Below are positions 35,019 to 46,573 of a stretch of 64,000 bases of DNA, one piece after another (position 1 is the stretch's first letter; every line of letters starts with the position of its first letter). The notes under the pieces were generated by a model, which worked only from the letters and a program-made list of their open reading frames with translations, ran no database searches and was not told where the DNA came from. This stretch comes from Allium sativum (lineage: Eukaryota > Streptophyta > Magnoliopsida > Asparagales > Amaryllidaceae): contig CM060910.1 of the NCBI GenBank assembly GCA_030737875.1, positions 69,572,501 to 69,636,500 on the forward strand, read 5' to 3'. A program made the translations under genes and the position numbers.

Positions 35019-36765
35019 GTGTAAAATGAATTTTTTTGTCATTTTCAGATATTTTGTATATACCCAGGTGCTTGTTCGTAGCTCATTTTTATTTCTTAGT
35101 CAAGTGCATTGTATGTATGGCGGCTTGGTAAAAGATTACATTTTTGGTGCTTTATTTATGTAGGCACTAAAAGAAGCAGAAATGTTTGGCCTATCTGTTT
35201 AGCAAAAGAGTCAATGAAAGGAAAGGAAAAACAAATGAGTGTCTGATTGCTCAATTAAAATATTATAGTTTTGAATGTTATAATAAAGAACTGATACTAT
35301 AAAAGGTGGAAATGGATCGATATTTATGAATATGAATCAAAAATAGAGTAAAGGGGAAACTTTTTGTTGATTCTTTATGGATCGATATTTGATCACCTTT
35401 TTTGTGTATCACCTTTTGCAACAGAAAATTTGTGATATTAGCTGGATATTGTTAGCCACAAGTTTTCGTGTCCCTTACATTTATCTTTAGACAACCTCCA
35501 TCTGAATAGATAGACTACTACTGTGATACTAACTGAACACCGTTTTGGTGCAGCTAATAGGTGGGGAATTATTTCATTTGAACAGAGGTTGTAGGGATTA
35601 GAGAGAGCATGACAGGGTATCTACAGCTATGTGAGTATGATCTAGTCATAGACATTCTTTTCTAGAAACGTAAGTTTTGCTTGAGCTGATGTAAGTTTGT
35701 AAAAGTTTCAAAAAGCTCTATTTCTTTTGTGATTCCCTTGATCATCCATGTTTTCGATTTGAACTAGGGCTGGAAAAGCCGAATGCAGAAAGAGCAATAG
35801 AGCAATATCAATAGGAAGGAAGCCACTCTTGATTCAATATTGGAGAGAGTACCATTGCAAGCTAACGAAGTTCTTATATTCATATAAACCAATTATTAGT
35901 ATTTTATTTAAAATTTGTTTGCTAGAGATGCTAACATAAGTTTGTTGTTGTTTAGAATGATCAATATAATCATCCATGGTACAAGGTTCTTTCTAGAGTC
36001 AGTGGTACAAGAAACTGTATAGTTGAGCATGATTAATCACGTTGTCAAACAAGTGATAGAGAAAGTCCCGAGTTTCATATGTCATCACCTGTTGACTGCA
36101 ATTTCCACTGTTGTAGATAAAACTAATTGCAGTGAAGGAGATTAGAAAAGGTAATCTAATAATTATGAAAATGTTCAGCTTTGATTAGTGGGTTGCAAGG
36201 ACAATTATTATGTCCTATTTCAAGAATGTAACTAGCAAAATACATTCTTTCGTATGTTTATATTATATGAACGATATATATTTATGATGTTAGTGTCGAT
36301 GGGGTTTAGTTGTAATCCTAGTTCTAATCCTGACATACTCCATTTTTGGGCAGTTTATCATAATGGGGTTCGGCCATGCATGATGGCATCAGTAGGCATG
36401 CTGCATGGATATAGTACAGGTTCCACTATGCATTTACTTTTTCTTCTACTGTCTTCTATTCACATCATTTTAGAGTGCAGTATACTATTAATAGATCTTT
36501 TATTATGCAATTTTAGCTTTTTTGTTGGAGGGCAGTTGTCGGTTAGACAATAATATTGTTTTTGGTTCAGATCTGAGTCTACATCCTAAAATTATTGGTT
36601 AAAGAGAAAGGCATGCTTGGATGTCACTAAACTCATCGAGGTTAGTCTATTGTATATGAATGTTTATATTTTCATTATTCATATTGTGCGGCAGTTTAGA
36701 TTTATATCTATTTTATGTTTTGTGACTTCATGTAAAAGTTTACGAGAACTCCTGCCGGCATCATA
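35019..36765. repeat. 1.75-kb direct repeat, copy 2
   Basis: Collinear with 25679-27438. The corresponding frame is at 36254-36553 (MFILYERYIFMMLVSMGFSC); it is longer here because of indels, and the shared wording is not obviously under coding constraint. Sequence continues without interruption past 36765 (TTTTGTTAGACATAT), giving the empty-site version of the junction at 27439. Confidence 0.85.
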
Positions 36766-37309
36766 TTTTGTTAGACATATAGGGAGAACTTGGAGCAATT
36801 AATGATGTGTATATCCAATCTCTGTAGGTCCAGTTCTATGAACATGTTTCAGATCTATATTAAATATGAGATAGTCCATGTTCTTGCATCACAATAGTCA
36901 ACGGAAGAAGACTGGCCCTTGAGGCATGATAGCTGCTAAACCACTTTATAAACAAAGAGATACAAATTTTTGGTCTAACAATGTCACAACCCCAATGTTT
37001 TAACCGTCTCAGCCTTTCTTAATTTAAATGCTCTCCTTTTCTATCTCAGTTTAAACAAAGAGGTGCATGTTTTTGAATTAATTGCAAAAGATGGTGTAAA
37101 TTAAAGCCAAAACTCTAGTACCAAATTTTAATGCCCAAAAAAATAGGTAGGTTTTACAATAATATATTATTCCAAAATAACATAAACACTCATATGCAAT
37201 AAATATGCCAAGGCTATACAAGGCAACAATTCAAATGAAATATGCAGCACATAAGTAAGATTCCCTTTTGCGGTAACTTGTAACTAACAATCAATGAGTT
37301 AAACCATCT
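36766..37309. other. interior of CACTA I, no gene recognised
   Basis: AT-rich continuation of the repeat copy up to the left LTR of copia C. No domain, RNA gene or terminus seen. Confidence 0.5.
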
Positions 37310-38046
37310 TGTTGGAAAACAGTGGCTGAGTCGCGGACTAGGTCGCTTTCTTAAAGACGATTAGGCGATCTGGTCAGAGGTGCAAACCAGTTCGTTCCTT
37401 CGCCGCCCCCTCTAGGATAAAACAGCCTTTAAAAACAATAACCGATCTGCTTGAACAACAAATCAGTGCAGACTTGCACTTTCGAAAATAATATTGCTCG
37501 AAATTTCTGAAAGAAAGCTTTTAGTGGCAGAGGCTAGAAGACAATAGAATTCGGTGTATTTTCTTGTCTACAGATAAAAAGTATATATAGAGCGAGAATT
37601 AGGGTTTAGGAGAAAAAATTACATCTACTAAAATTTCGGGAGACAAAGTTTTTACCGTTGCAGAAAAGAATTATCGGTGCAGAAAATAATTTTCAATAAA
37701 AAAATGGTTCGAAAACTACAAAGTTTTATGGTCCAAAAATATAAGTGTCTACACCACAAAGCCCATGCCCAAGCCCGAGCCCGAACCGGACCGGGCCGGA
37801 TCGAGTCGGATCGAGTCGATCGGTCGGTCGCGCGCATGTGTGCTATTCAAGATGCATGGTCTCCCTCCTCACAGCAAAGCATGTATTGGTAGCCCAAGGC
37901 CCCAAAATGATTTCTTAGAAACAAGTATAAATCCTTGCCTCTTCCATATAATCCCATGATGTGGGACTATTCACACATAGGAGTCATTCATACACTTATT
38001 CAACATTTTTAATAACTCACTTAATGTTTGTAAAACATTTCCAACA
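37310..38046 (-). repeat. 3' LTR of copia C
   Basis: 737 bp, TGTTGGAAAAC to TTTCCAACA, collinear with 46574-47295. It is flanked inside by the polypurine-like complement of AATCCCACACTTG. It contains a GC-rich CCCGAGCCCGAACCGG block at about 37765-37840. Confidence 0.9.
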
Positions 38047-38325
38047 ATCCCACACTTGATTTTTTAAAAATATTTTCAAGCAATTTCTAAAACCATAAGA
38101 TTGTGCATAAACTAAGGTGTCATCCGACTTGAACCTTTGCATAGTGAGTAAGATTATGTTTTTACTAGAGTGGCACGTAGTCTTGAACTCTATTCCTGAC
38201 ATCAAACCACAAACAACCTTTTCTATAGTGCAATCAAATAAGCCTGTGCATTTATGGCCATGCACGTCTATCCTAGTTTAGTGAATGCTCTAGAAGTTTT
38301 GCCCAAAACTCCATAGGAAACGGCC
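38047..38325 (-). other. copia C 3' untranslated region, part 1
   Basis: Region between LTR and RNase H, homologous to 53024-53303 of element D. It ends at the target duplication CGGCC (38321-38325) of the gypsy LTR. Confidence 0.75.
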
Positions 38326-38538
38326 TGTAACACCCCGAATTTTCGAATAATCAGATTACCTAAAATTTAAGAATACTCAATTTCAAAAATAAGAATGAAG
38401 GGAAATGGGTCATTCCATTGCATTCGTCTCGGAATTCTGCTTAAGATAGAGTCTGAGTTTGCGTAAAACGGATATCGTATGAAGAAGATATGGACGAACG
38501 AAGTTTGGTGGTTAAATAGAAAAAAAAAAGAGATTGCA

Positions 38539-38599
38539 CTGGCGCACTTGGGAAGTGCGCCAGTACAAATTTACATTGGCGCACTTCCCAAGTGCGCCC
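38539..38599. repeat. paired perfect hairpins in the gypsy LTR
   Basis: CTGGCGCACTT (38539-38549), GGG, AAGTGCGCCAG (38553-38563) is a perfect 11-bp stem. 14 bases on, TGGCGCACTT, CCC, AAGTGCGCC (38577-38598) repeats the stem with a complementary loop, so the two hairpins can also pair with each other. Confidence 0.85.
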
Positions 38600-39299
38600 A
38601 GGCCGAGAGAAAACCTGCACAGTTTTCTGGTTTGACCCTGGCTGGCCTGGTCGGGTTCTGGTCGAATTTCTGAGCTCAGCTTTGTCACTAGGGCTAACTT
38701 GTCACTTTCTGATTGGCTTCTCTTGAGATGGATGGCCTTGATTAACTCTATCTTCATCGACGGCTCTAATTAGTTTGAAACCCTATATAAACAGCCCCCT
38801 AGCCCCATTCTCTTTACACCATTCTTCTCTAACCTTATGCTGCACAATTTCATTCCTATACTCTGCCTCCGTTCTTATTAAATAAAATAATGGCGTCTTT
38901 ACTACGCTAGAATCAAAACTTGGACTGATGCATCTTCTTCCAACCTGAATAGAATTAAAAGCTAAACCAAATCTCAAATCAAAATTTAGAGCTACATCAA
39001 CAATTAAAGAGGAGTAATTCAACATTTCTGCATCAACAATAGTTTATTGTCCTTTCTTAAATCCACGAAAGGCAAGTACAATTATTTTCCGATATAAACT
39101 TTAATTATGATTGTGACATGATTATAAATCTGAATTTGAGGTGGTGTACGTTCTGTTCTGATATATTTTATTCTGTATCTCTTTCTTCTTTCTGTTCTAT
39201 AGCCAGGCTACCACGAGCCTGCGCCACATCTCATAAGAGATTAACGCACGAACGCTAAATTTTGGGACAAATAATGAATAATGGATAATTGGACATGAA

Positions 39300-39540
39300 A
39301 CTATTTCCTATAAGACTATTGCCTATGACTATGATCCACATTTATGAGACTATTTCCTATGATAATGATTCACGTCTATGAGACTATTGCCTATGACTAT
39401 GATTCACGCCTATGAGACTATTGCCTATGACTATGATTCACGCTTATGAGACTATTGCCTATGACTATGATTCACGCCTATGAGACTATTGCCTATGACT
39501 ATGATTCATGACTATGAGACTATTGCCTATGACATTGAAT
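39300..39540. repeat. 34-bp tandem repeats in the gypsy LTR
   Basis: About six copies of a 34-bp unit containing GAGACTATTGCCTATGACTA and ATGATTCACG, with decaying copies at both edges. Confidence 0.85.
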
Positions 39541-40442
39541 AAGAAACTATTGTGATTAGTCGCCAATGACTATTGTGGTTAGTTGCCTATAACTATTGTA
39601 GTTAGTTTCTTATGTCTATTCCCTTAATGATGCTAGATCTCATATTTAGTATGTAACTTTGCTAGTTTATTCCCATTCACTGTTATGTACATCGAGCCTA
39701 TTGGGGCCATTATTATTGTATTTGGTTCGTTATTGCACGCCTATTCTTTGATATCAATTCTTGTGCTTATCCCCTATTCTTTTTGTTAGGGCCATTCCAT
39801 GAGTATTTAGAGATCTTGGGGAAACATGTTATACGGGGATTGGGCGTAGCATAATTAAGTTAATTTAGCATAGCAAATATGTTGGCATAATCTGAATTGG
39901 CTATAATATAGAATGATTTACATGTGTATTAGTCCTAGGCATAAATGGTAAACCAGAATATTAAATCTAGTTTTGACATGAACTGTAAATGGGAATATTA
40001 AGGCTAAGATTTGGGGCATATATTGTATTATGAATTATGACCTTGATTTGGGCATGTAAGTTTAGGCTAAATTTATGATTATGCAAAATATGTAAATAGA
40101 GTTTTAGATATATATAATCTGCTAAATCTGTTATCTGCTAAATCCGTTAAATTGCCTAATCCGTTATCTGCTAAATTTGTTGAATTGCCTAAACTGCTAA
40201 ATCTGTTATCTGCTAAATCTGTTGAATCGCTTAAACTGCTAGATCTGCTACCTGTTGAATTGTCTAATCTGTTGAAAACTAGATAATGGTAATCTGGGTA
40301 TGGAAATCCGTAGGCTCGACCTAAGATTTATTAAAACATGGAAATTTGATTAATCTGTTGTATCCTATGAAGAAGTTTAATCTGTTAAATAAACAGAATT
40401 AGTCTGATATCCGAAAAATCTGTATTGGAATGAATTGGCTAT

Positions 40443-40650
40443 GACACGAGGTTAGGCTCTGTTTGCGGTAGAAGCCTTCCTAGAACCCACCGGCTTAACC
40501 AGCGACCGCAAACTGTCAGTCTAATGTGAGAGGTTGTAGGCATAACTAAAATATGCTTAGACACGAGGTTGGGTCTGGCTTGTGGCAGAAGTCTGCCCGG
40601 AACCACCCGGCATATCTAGCGGCCACAAGCTACCGACCTAATGTGAGAGG
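40443..40650. repeat. 117-bp tandem duplication in the gypsy LTR
   Basis: GACACGAGGTTAGGCTCTG at 40443 is repeated as GACACGAGGTTGGGTCTGG at about 40560, each followed by a conserved CCGG-containing segment and TAATGTGAGAGG. Confidence 0.8.
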
Positions 40651-41387
40651 ACTGTGCATTAATATTTAATTAATGCAAATCTGGGATAAATATGATGTCT
40701 AAAACGTTTTGGGTAAATAGGGTTAAACCAACCGGACTGATGAATTTAATAAAACCTGTTTCGTGAATCTATGGGCCCAATACAAAGTAGACAATCGGTA
40801 AGTCTGTTAAGAACTGTACATCTGATCCGTTAGTCTGAAAATCCGTTAACTTGATTTTCTGATCTTTGAACTAGTTGACTTGAACTCTGTATGTATGAAA
40901 ACTTGTAAACAAGTTAATCTGAAATCTGTTAGTCTGGGGACACAAGGTTAGGAGGAAAATTACTTGTGTCATCTGTTGTTTGGGACCCATATTAGTCAGT
41001 AACCATAGTCTGTAACCCTTTCTGGTATCAAAACTATAACCCAATAGTAGGTAGGGTCCGGGCACGCTTACTGAACTAATTATAAGCGGTTCATTCTGAT
41101 AATGGCGAGGGGTGTTGATGGTGCGTTCCAACCGGGTCATGTGCGTGCATGGATCCCAGTCTGCCTCTGAGGATGTAAGACGTCGTGACATCTGTAAATA
41201 GGTCCGTGCCAATTGGTTGTCACTTTAGGGAGTGATACACCATATTGTGGGGCCGACATAGGGTATTTATGTATTAGGGAGCCGATCGCTTGGGGTAGGG
41301 TTTTAGGGTACACTTAGTTCTGTCTGTTTCTGTTGGGTGGTAACACCTGTCTGTTTCTGCGTGGTACCATCTGTTCAGGTGGTAAAG

Positions 41388-41735
41388 GCCCATTTACTTG
41401 TGTACACCTAATTCTACATTCTGTTTCCGTAGGGATTAATCTGTTTCTGTTTCTGTCTGTTTCTGTTCGGGTGGTAAAGGCCCATTATTAGCATTGTGTT
41501 TCTGTCTGTTTCTGTTCGGGTGGTAAAGGCCCATTATTAGCATTTTGTTTCTATCTGTTTCTGTTTGGGTGGTAAAGGCCCATTATTAGCATTGTGTTTC
41601 TGTCTGTTTCTGTTCGGGTGGTAAAGGCCCATTATTAGCATTCTGTTTCTGTTCGGGTGGTAAAGGCCCATTATTAGCATTTTGTTTCTGTCTGTTTCTG
41701 TTGGGGTGGTAAAGGCCCATTACTAGCATTCTCTT
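41388..41735. repeat. 49-bp tandem repeats in the gypsy LTR
   Basis: About six copies of a 49-bp unit containing GGGTGGTAAAGGCCCATTAT and TTTCTGTCTGTTTCTGTT, with one shorter copy near 41650. Confidence 0.85.
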
Positions 41736-42359
41736 CTGTGGAAATTATTCTGTTCCCGTTTCTGTTTCAGTTTAGACATTGGGGTCACACCTAATCCTGC
41801 TACACTAGTATTAGTGCAGAGAAATGAAAAGTAATATTATTTTGTTTCTTCTGTTTAACCTAAGTACATCTGCTGCTCCTGTTACTGTTATCTCTTAACC
41901 AGCTTATTTTCATGTCATAATTATTATTATCTGTTCATGTGCTAAAAGTCACTGGACTTGCCAGACTTTATGTCTGACCTTGCTTGTTTTCGCCCCTTTT
42001 TCTTCCGTTTCACCCCCCAGGTTTTCCAAGGAGGGAATACTTTAGCTCGGTCCAGATTTCTTCTGCTTGAAGTACTTAGAGTGCTTAAAGTATGGCTTGG
42101 CTCCTTATGGCAGCTTCTGTGGGGATTATGATTTTAAAGTTTTATACTCTAATGATTTTCTGAACAAGACTGATATTTATGTGCTTGAGTTTTTAGTAAA
42201 GATGTAACCAAACTGATTCCTGTTTTCCGCGGTAATAAAGTTATAATTTCTCAAGTATTGTTTATCTGTCTTGTCAATTTCTGTTCTGTCTACTAAAACG
42301 CTCCACCAAAGTTAAGACATTCCCTTTGTGAGTGTCCTTAACGGAGGTGGGGTGTTACA

Positions 42360-42610
42360 CTGCCACATTTCCACATTCACAAATGTGAGTCTATCAAGAG
42401 CACTCTTGAAGGTAGGTACTCCACTCCAAATAGAATATAGATCTTATTAAGAGTTTCTATAAACTCATCCTCTATTCACTTCAGGAATACATGCTTCTTG
42501 GTTTGTTAAATAGCATGCTCAACTCCTATCACTACACAACATGTTTTTACCTATTGAACCTAGTTCTTCGGATCTCCGGTCATTTAGGTTGGGTTACCAT
42601 TATGCGTGAC
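42360..42610 (-). other. copia C 3' untranslated region, part 2
   Basis: Begins with the right copy of the target duplication (CTGCC). Homologous to about 53300-53560 of element D. No coding signature. Confidence 0.7.
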
Positions 42611-43258
42611 TCAACAATCTAAGGGAAATAGTCCTATTCTTTTAGAAGAATTGTGGACTTTCTCTCTTGACAGTCCTTTCGTCAAAGGATCTGCCAAATT
42701 TGCTTCACTAAGTATGTAATCCACTCTAACGGTACCTGTGGAAAGCAGTTCTCTAACCGTGCTGTGCTTACGACGTATTTTCCGTCTCTTACCATTATAA
42801 TAATGGTTCTGAACTTTTGCAATAGTCGCGGTACTATCGCAATGTATCAACACAGCCGGTATTGGTTTTTCCCATAAGGGAATCTCAGTTAGCAGGTTTC
42901 TCAAATACTCTGCCTCTTCACTAGCTGTAGCTAGTGCTATCATCTCAGACTCCATAATAGACTGGGCCAAAATAGTCTGTTTCTTGGATTTCCAAGAAGC
43001 AGCTCCTCCAGCGATGCTAAATATATAGCCACTGGCCGCTTTAGAGTCATCAGATAAGGTATTCCAGTCTGCATCAGAATATCCTTCAAGTATAGCTGGA
43101 AACCTTTCATAATGTAATCCAAGGTTCATGGTTCGTTTAAGGCATCTCATCAACCTTTCAATAGCATGCCAGTGCTCTATACTAGGTCTACTGGTAAACC
43201 TGCACAATAATCCCACGACATAGGCAATGTCAGGTCTAGTACAATCAGTGGCATACAA
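42611..43258 (-). pseudogene. copia C RNase H and RT thumb
   Basis: About 215 codons, with TRPDIAYVVGLLCRFTSRPS from the RT C-terminus and then RNase H: Asp in GYSDADWNTLSDDSKAASGY, Glu in QSIMESEMIALATASEEAEY, Asp in IHCDSTATIAKVQN and the terminal LADPLTKGLSREKV. It is cut from the RT above by a frame change caused by a 14-bp duplication (CAATCAGTGGCATA) near 43243-43270; element D has a single copy there. Confidence 0.85.
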
Positions 43259-44069
43259 TCAGTGGCATACCGAAGGCTGCCAATGATGCTCGCATAATCA
43301 GACTGTCCTACACCTTCACCAGTGTTCTTAAATAACTTTACACTGTGATCATATGGTGTACTTGCAGGTTTACAATCAAAGTAATTATATTTCTTTAGGA
43401 TCTTCTCAATGTAATGAGATTGATCTAAAGAAATTCCCTTTTCTGACCTAGTAATTTTAATACCAAGGATTACACTCGCCTCACTTAGATCTTTCATATC
43501 AAAATTGGCACTTAATAAGGATTTGACTGAGTTTATGGCATGAATGTTTGACCCAAAAATGAGTAGGTCATTACATAAAGGCATATAATAGTGCAAATGT
43601 CATTCTCAGATTTGTAATAAATGCATTTGTCACTTCCATTAACTTTAAAACCATGTGAAATGATTAAATTATCAATTTTTTCATGCCATTGTTTAGGTGA
43701 TTGTTTTAAACCATATAATGATTTATCTAATTTGCATACTTTATGTTCTTGACCATGTACTACAAATCCTTTAGGCTGGTCCATATATATTTCTTCGTCT
43801 AATTCACCGTTCAAAAATGCGGCTTTCACATCCATTTGGTGTATTAACAAATTATAAATAGAGGCGGGTGAGACTAATACCCGAATGGATGTGATTCTAG
43901 TAACATGTGAAAAAGTGTTGAAGAAATCTATGTTTTCTTTTTGTTTAAAACCTTTTGCAACTAGTATTGCTTTATATTTATCAATAGTACCATCAGGTTT
44001 TAATTTCTTTTTAAGTACCCATTTACAACCTATAGATTTACAACCACGGGGTAAATCTAACAATGCCAA
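43259..44069 (-). pseudogene. copia C reverse transcriptase, broken
   Basis: 44069 downward reads GCKWVLKKKLKPDGTIDKYK, HQMDVKAAFLNGELDEEIYM and YGLKQSPKQWHEKIDNLI up to IICLYV. A single missing base then changes frame inside the YVDD catalytic codons (near 43573); element D reads YVDN at the same place. The rest continues at 43177-43596 with DLLIFGSNIHAINSVKSLLS, ILGIKITRSEKGISLDQSHY and CKPASTPYDHSV. The catalytic pocket is therefore disrupted. Confidence 0.85.
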
Positions 44070-45241
44070 GTCTTATTGGATTCCAGAGAATCCATCTCGT
44101 CATTTATAGCCTCTTGCCAAAAATCGGCATCTAAAGAAGATAAGGCCTCTTGGAGGTTCATGGGATCCTCCTCTATAGTAAAAGCACAGAAATCTGAACC
44201 AAAATCTTTTATGATTCTTTCTCTTTTAATTCTTCTAGGTTCAGCTTCAGAATTTTCGTTAAGTTCTGTTCTAATAGGCATACTTGAAGTGCCCCCACTA
44301 TTCCTTAGTTTAAAAGGAAATTTTGTTTCATAAAAGTCGGCATCATTTGATTCAACTATATTATGTGCATTAAGGTCATAAATTCTGTATGCTTTGCTAT
44401 TAATATCATAGCCTATAAATACACATTCGTATGCTCTACTTGCCAATTTTATTCTCTTAGGGTCTGGAATGTGAACAAATGCTAAGCAATCCCAAGTTCT
44501 AAAGTATGAGACATTGGGTTTATGATTCTTTAAAATTTCATAAGGTGTAATTTTATTCTTAGATTTGGGGATCCTATTCAGAACATAGCATACAGTCAAT
44601 AGAATCCCCCCCCCCCACCACCAATGTTTTGTTGCACTAGAATTTAGTAATATGGCAACTACAAGTTCAGTAAAGGTCCTATTTTTCCTTTCAGCTTTAC
44701 CGTTCATCTCAGAAGAATAGGGTGCAGTTCTTTCATGTACTATACCATGTTGTTTATAGAATTCCAGAATTGAAGTGGATTCATATTCTGTTCCTCTATC
44801 ACTACGAAGTCTCTTAATTTTCCTATTTGCTTGATTCTCAATCTCAGTTTTGAAGGTTTTAAACATATCAAAAGCATCACTTTTATTTTTCATAAGGTAT
44901 ACATATGTGAAATCAGAACAGTCATCAATAAAAGTGATAAAATAACGATGTCCTTGTCCAGTCAAAGTACTATCAAGTTCACATATGTCAGAATGAATCA
45001 AGTCTAAGGGTTTAGAAATTTTATCAACAGATATATGAGGTTTCTTTATGATTTTTGCTTGTGTATAGAATTCACATTTATCAAGTTCAGATTCTGCTAA
45101 TTTAGGAATCATATCTAGGGTGCTCATGTTGTGAATTATTCGTTTATTAACATGACATAATCTAGAGTGCCAAATATTAAAATCACACAACATATAAGCA
45201 GAAGTAGTCACTTTATTAGTTTCAACATTCAATTTAAACAT
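44057..45241 (-). pseudogene. copia C integrase
   Basis: 394 open codons. HHCC-like zone in WHSRLCHVNKRI and CEFYTQAKIIKKPH; core with Asp in LIHSDICELDSTL, Asp in LRSDRGTEYE and Glu in SEMNGKAERKNRTF; then CYVLNRIPKSKNKITPYEIL, ECVFIGYDINSKAYRIYDL and a variable linker. A run of 11-12 C bases near 44607-44618 sits where the conserved HWWGEA-type motif should be and has expanded it into W/G repeats. The D-D-E residues are intact. Confidence 0.85.
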
Positions 45242-45708
45242 ACCCTCACAAGATAACCCTTTCCCATAAAGGTTCCCTTATAAGTTAGAGTATACAAATC
45301 AGCCCCAATAACTTGAGTAAACCCAGCCTTATTAAGGAGAAAGCCAGACACCAGATTCTTCCTAATATCTGGAGTATTCATAACATCTTTCAGAATTACA
45401 GTCTTTCCAGAGGTAAACTTAATTTCCACATTGCCAATCCCTGCAACTTTACTGATGTGAGAATCTCCCAACAACACTTTCTGATTTTCAACAGCCGTGT
45501 ATGTAGAGAACAAGTCACGATCATAACAGACATGGCGAGAGGCACCAATGTCTACCCACCAACCCTCCGTTCCACCAATAAGGTGAATCTCAGTAATCAT
45601 AGCCGTAAGAGGCTCTTCAGTCAGGTTAGCATGCGGTGCAGAGCTTGGCCTGTTCCGACACTTTCGTGCCATATGACCTGGTTTTCCACAGTTGTAGCAA
45701 AGAAACAA
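45229..45708 (-). pseudogene. copia C zinc knuckle and protease
   Basis: Knuckle CYNCGKPGHMARKC at residues 4-17, protease active region WWVDIGASRHVCYDRDLF (D-I-G-A in place of the usual D-S/T-G-A) and a LLGDSHISKVAGIGNVEIKF stretch. It overlaps the integrase frame by a few bases in a different phase, so a shift separates them. Confidence 0.75.
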
Positions 45709-45738
45709 CTGTCCAGAATCATTCTTTTGGGCTGGTTT

Positions 45739-46552
45739 CTATTGTCCTTTTGGGTTTCCTTGCGGATTCTCATTTTGTTTGTTGCGCATGTTCTGATTCT
45801 TAAAAGATTTCTGATTCGGTTTCAGAACAACGAGTGTGGTCTTTTTAGTGTTGTTGTTATCGACAATCAACACCTCTTCTTTCTGGTCCTGTTTGTGTGC
45901 CTCCTCCTCAATACGGAGGCACGCGATCAAGCTTTCTAAGGAAAATTCCTTAGTCTTATGGCGTAAAACATTTTTAAAATCTTTCCAGCCAGGGGGTAAT
46001 TTGTCAATGATAACAGCAATTTGAAATTGTTCGTCCAATGCCATACCTTCGGAGATGATGTCATGAGCTATTTTCTGCTGGTCATGAGAATGCATCTCAA
46101 TTGATCTGCCGTCAGTCATCTGGTACTTAGGTAGCGGCTTACAACATATTTCTTTGCCCCTGCCTCCTCTGTATCATACTTCTTTTTCAGTGCTTCCCAG
46201 ATCTCCTTTGTTGTCTTCTCATCTGAGTTATAGTAATCATACAGATCATCGCTCAGTCCATTCAGAATAAAGTTCTTGCATAGATAATCATGTTCAGTCC
46301 AGGTCTGCAGTTGCTTGACTGTTCAGTCCATGATGCCATCTTCGCTACATCAGCCTCGTCAGGTTTATCTGGTAGCTGCGGTTTGTCAGCAGTCAGTGCA
46401 GCCACAACCTTTCTGATCGTGAGGAAGAACTCCATCTTCTGACGCCATCGCTTAAAATGCAAGCCTTCGAATCTGAATGGAGAAGCAGTCACGAGAGGGT
46501 TCTGGAAAGCAGAAGGTGGAGTAGCATCGTCTATGGTTGAGTTCGAACCCAT
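45739..46552 (-). pseudogene. copia C gag
   Basis: ATG at 46552 starts MGSNSTIDDATPPSAFQN, only about 20 bases from the LTR. PFRFEGLHFKRWRQKMEFFL and a VVAALTADKPQLPDKPDEAD stretch follow, then frame loss near 46262. The frame at 45739-46119 continues with SHDQQKIAHDIISEGMALDE and KLPPGWKDFKNVLRHKTKEF. An UBN2-type gag fold is likely. Two or more breaks. Confidence 0.75.
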
Positions 46553-46573
46553 TGTTTCAGTTCATCTTCAAAT

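Larger units (their letters stand above)
38326..42359 (+). mobile_element. 4-kb gypsy solo LTR
   Basis: Starts TGTAACACCCCG and ends GGGGTGTTACA, perfect inverted termini. Flanks are CGGCC (38321-38325) and CTGCC (42360-42364), a 5-bp target duplication with one mismatch. Element D has the uninterrupted target (AAACGACCACATTT near 53296). There is no coding region inside, so this is a solo LTR of 4034 bp, of the chromovirus (Tekay-like) kind judged by termini and size. It holds a TATATAAAC box near 38785 and three tandem repeat zones. Confidence 0.85.

Noticed and set aside
37652..37959. Pro/Arg-rich frames in copia LTRs (also at 46941, 52639 and 57397)
   Set aside because: They come from the GC-rich LTR microsatellite and are not conserved in length or frame between LTRs.
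39300..39540. Regularly spaced repeats that might suggest a CRISPR array
   Set aside because: The units are contiguous tandem copies with no unique spacers, inside a plant retrotransposon LTR.
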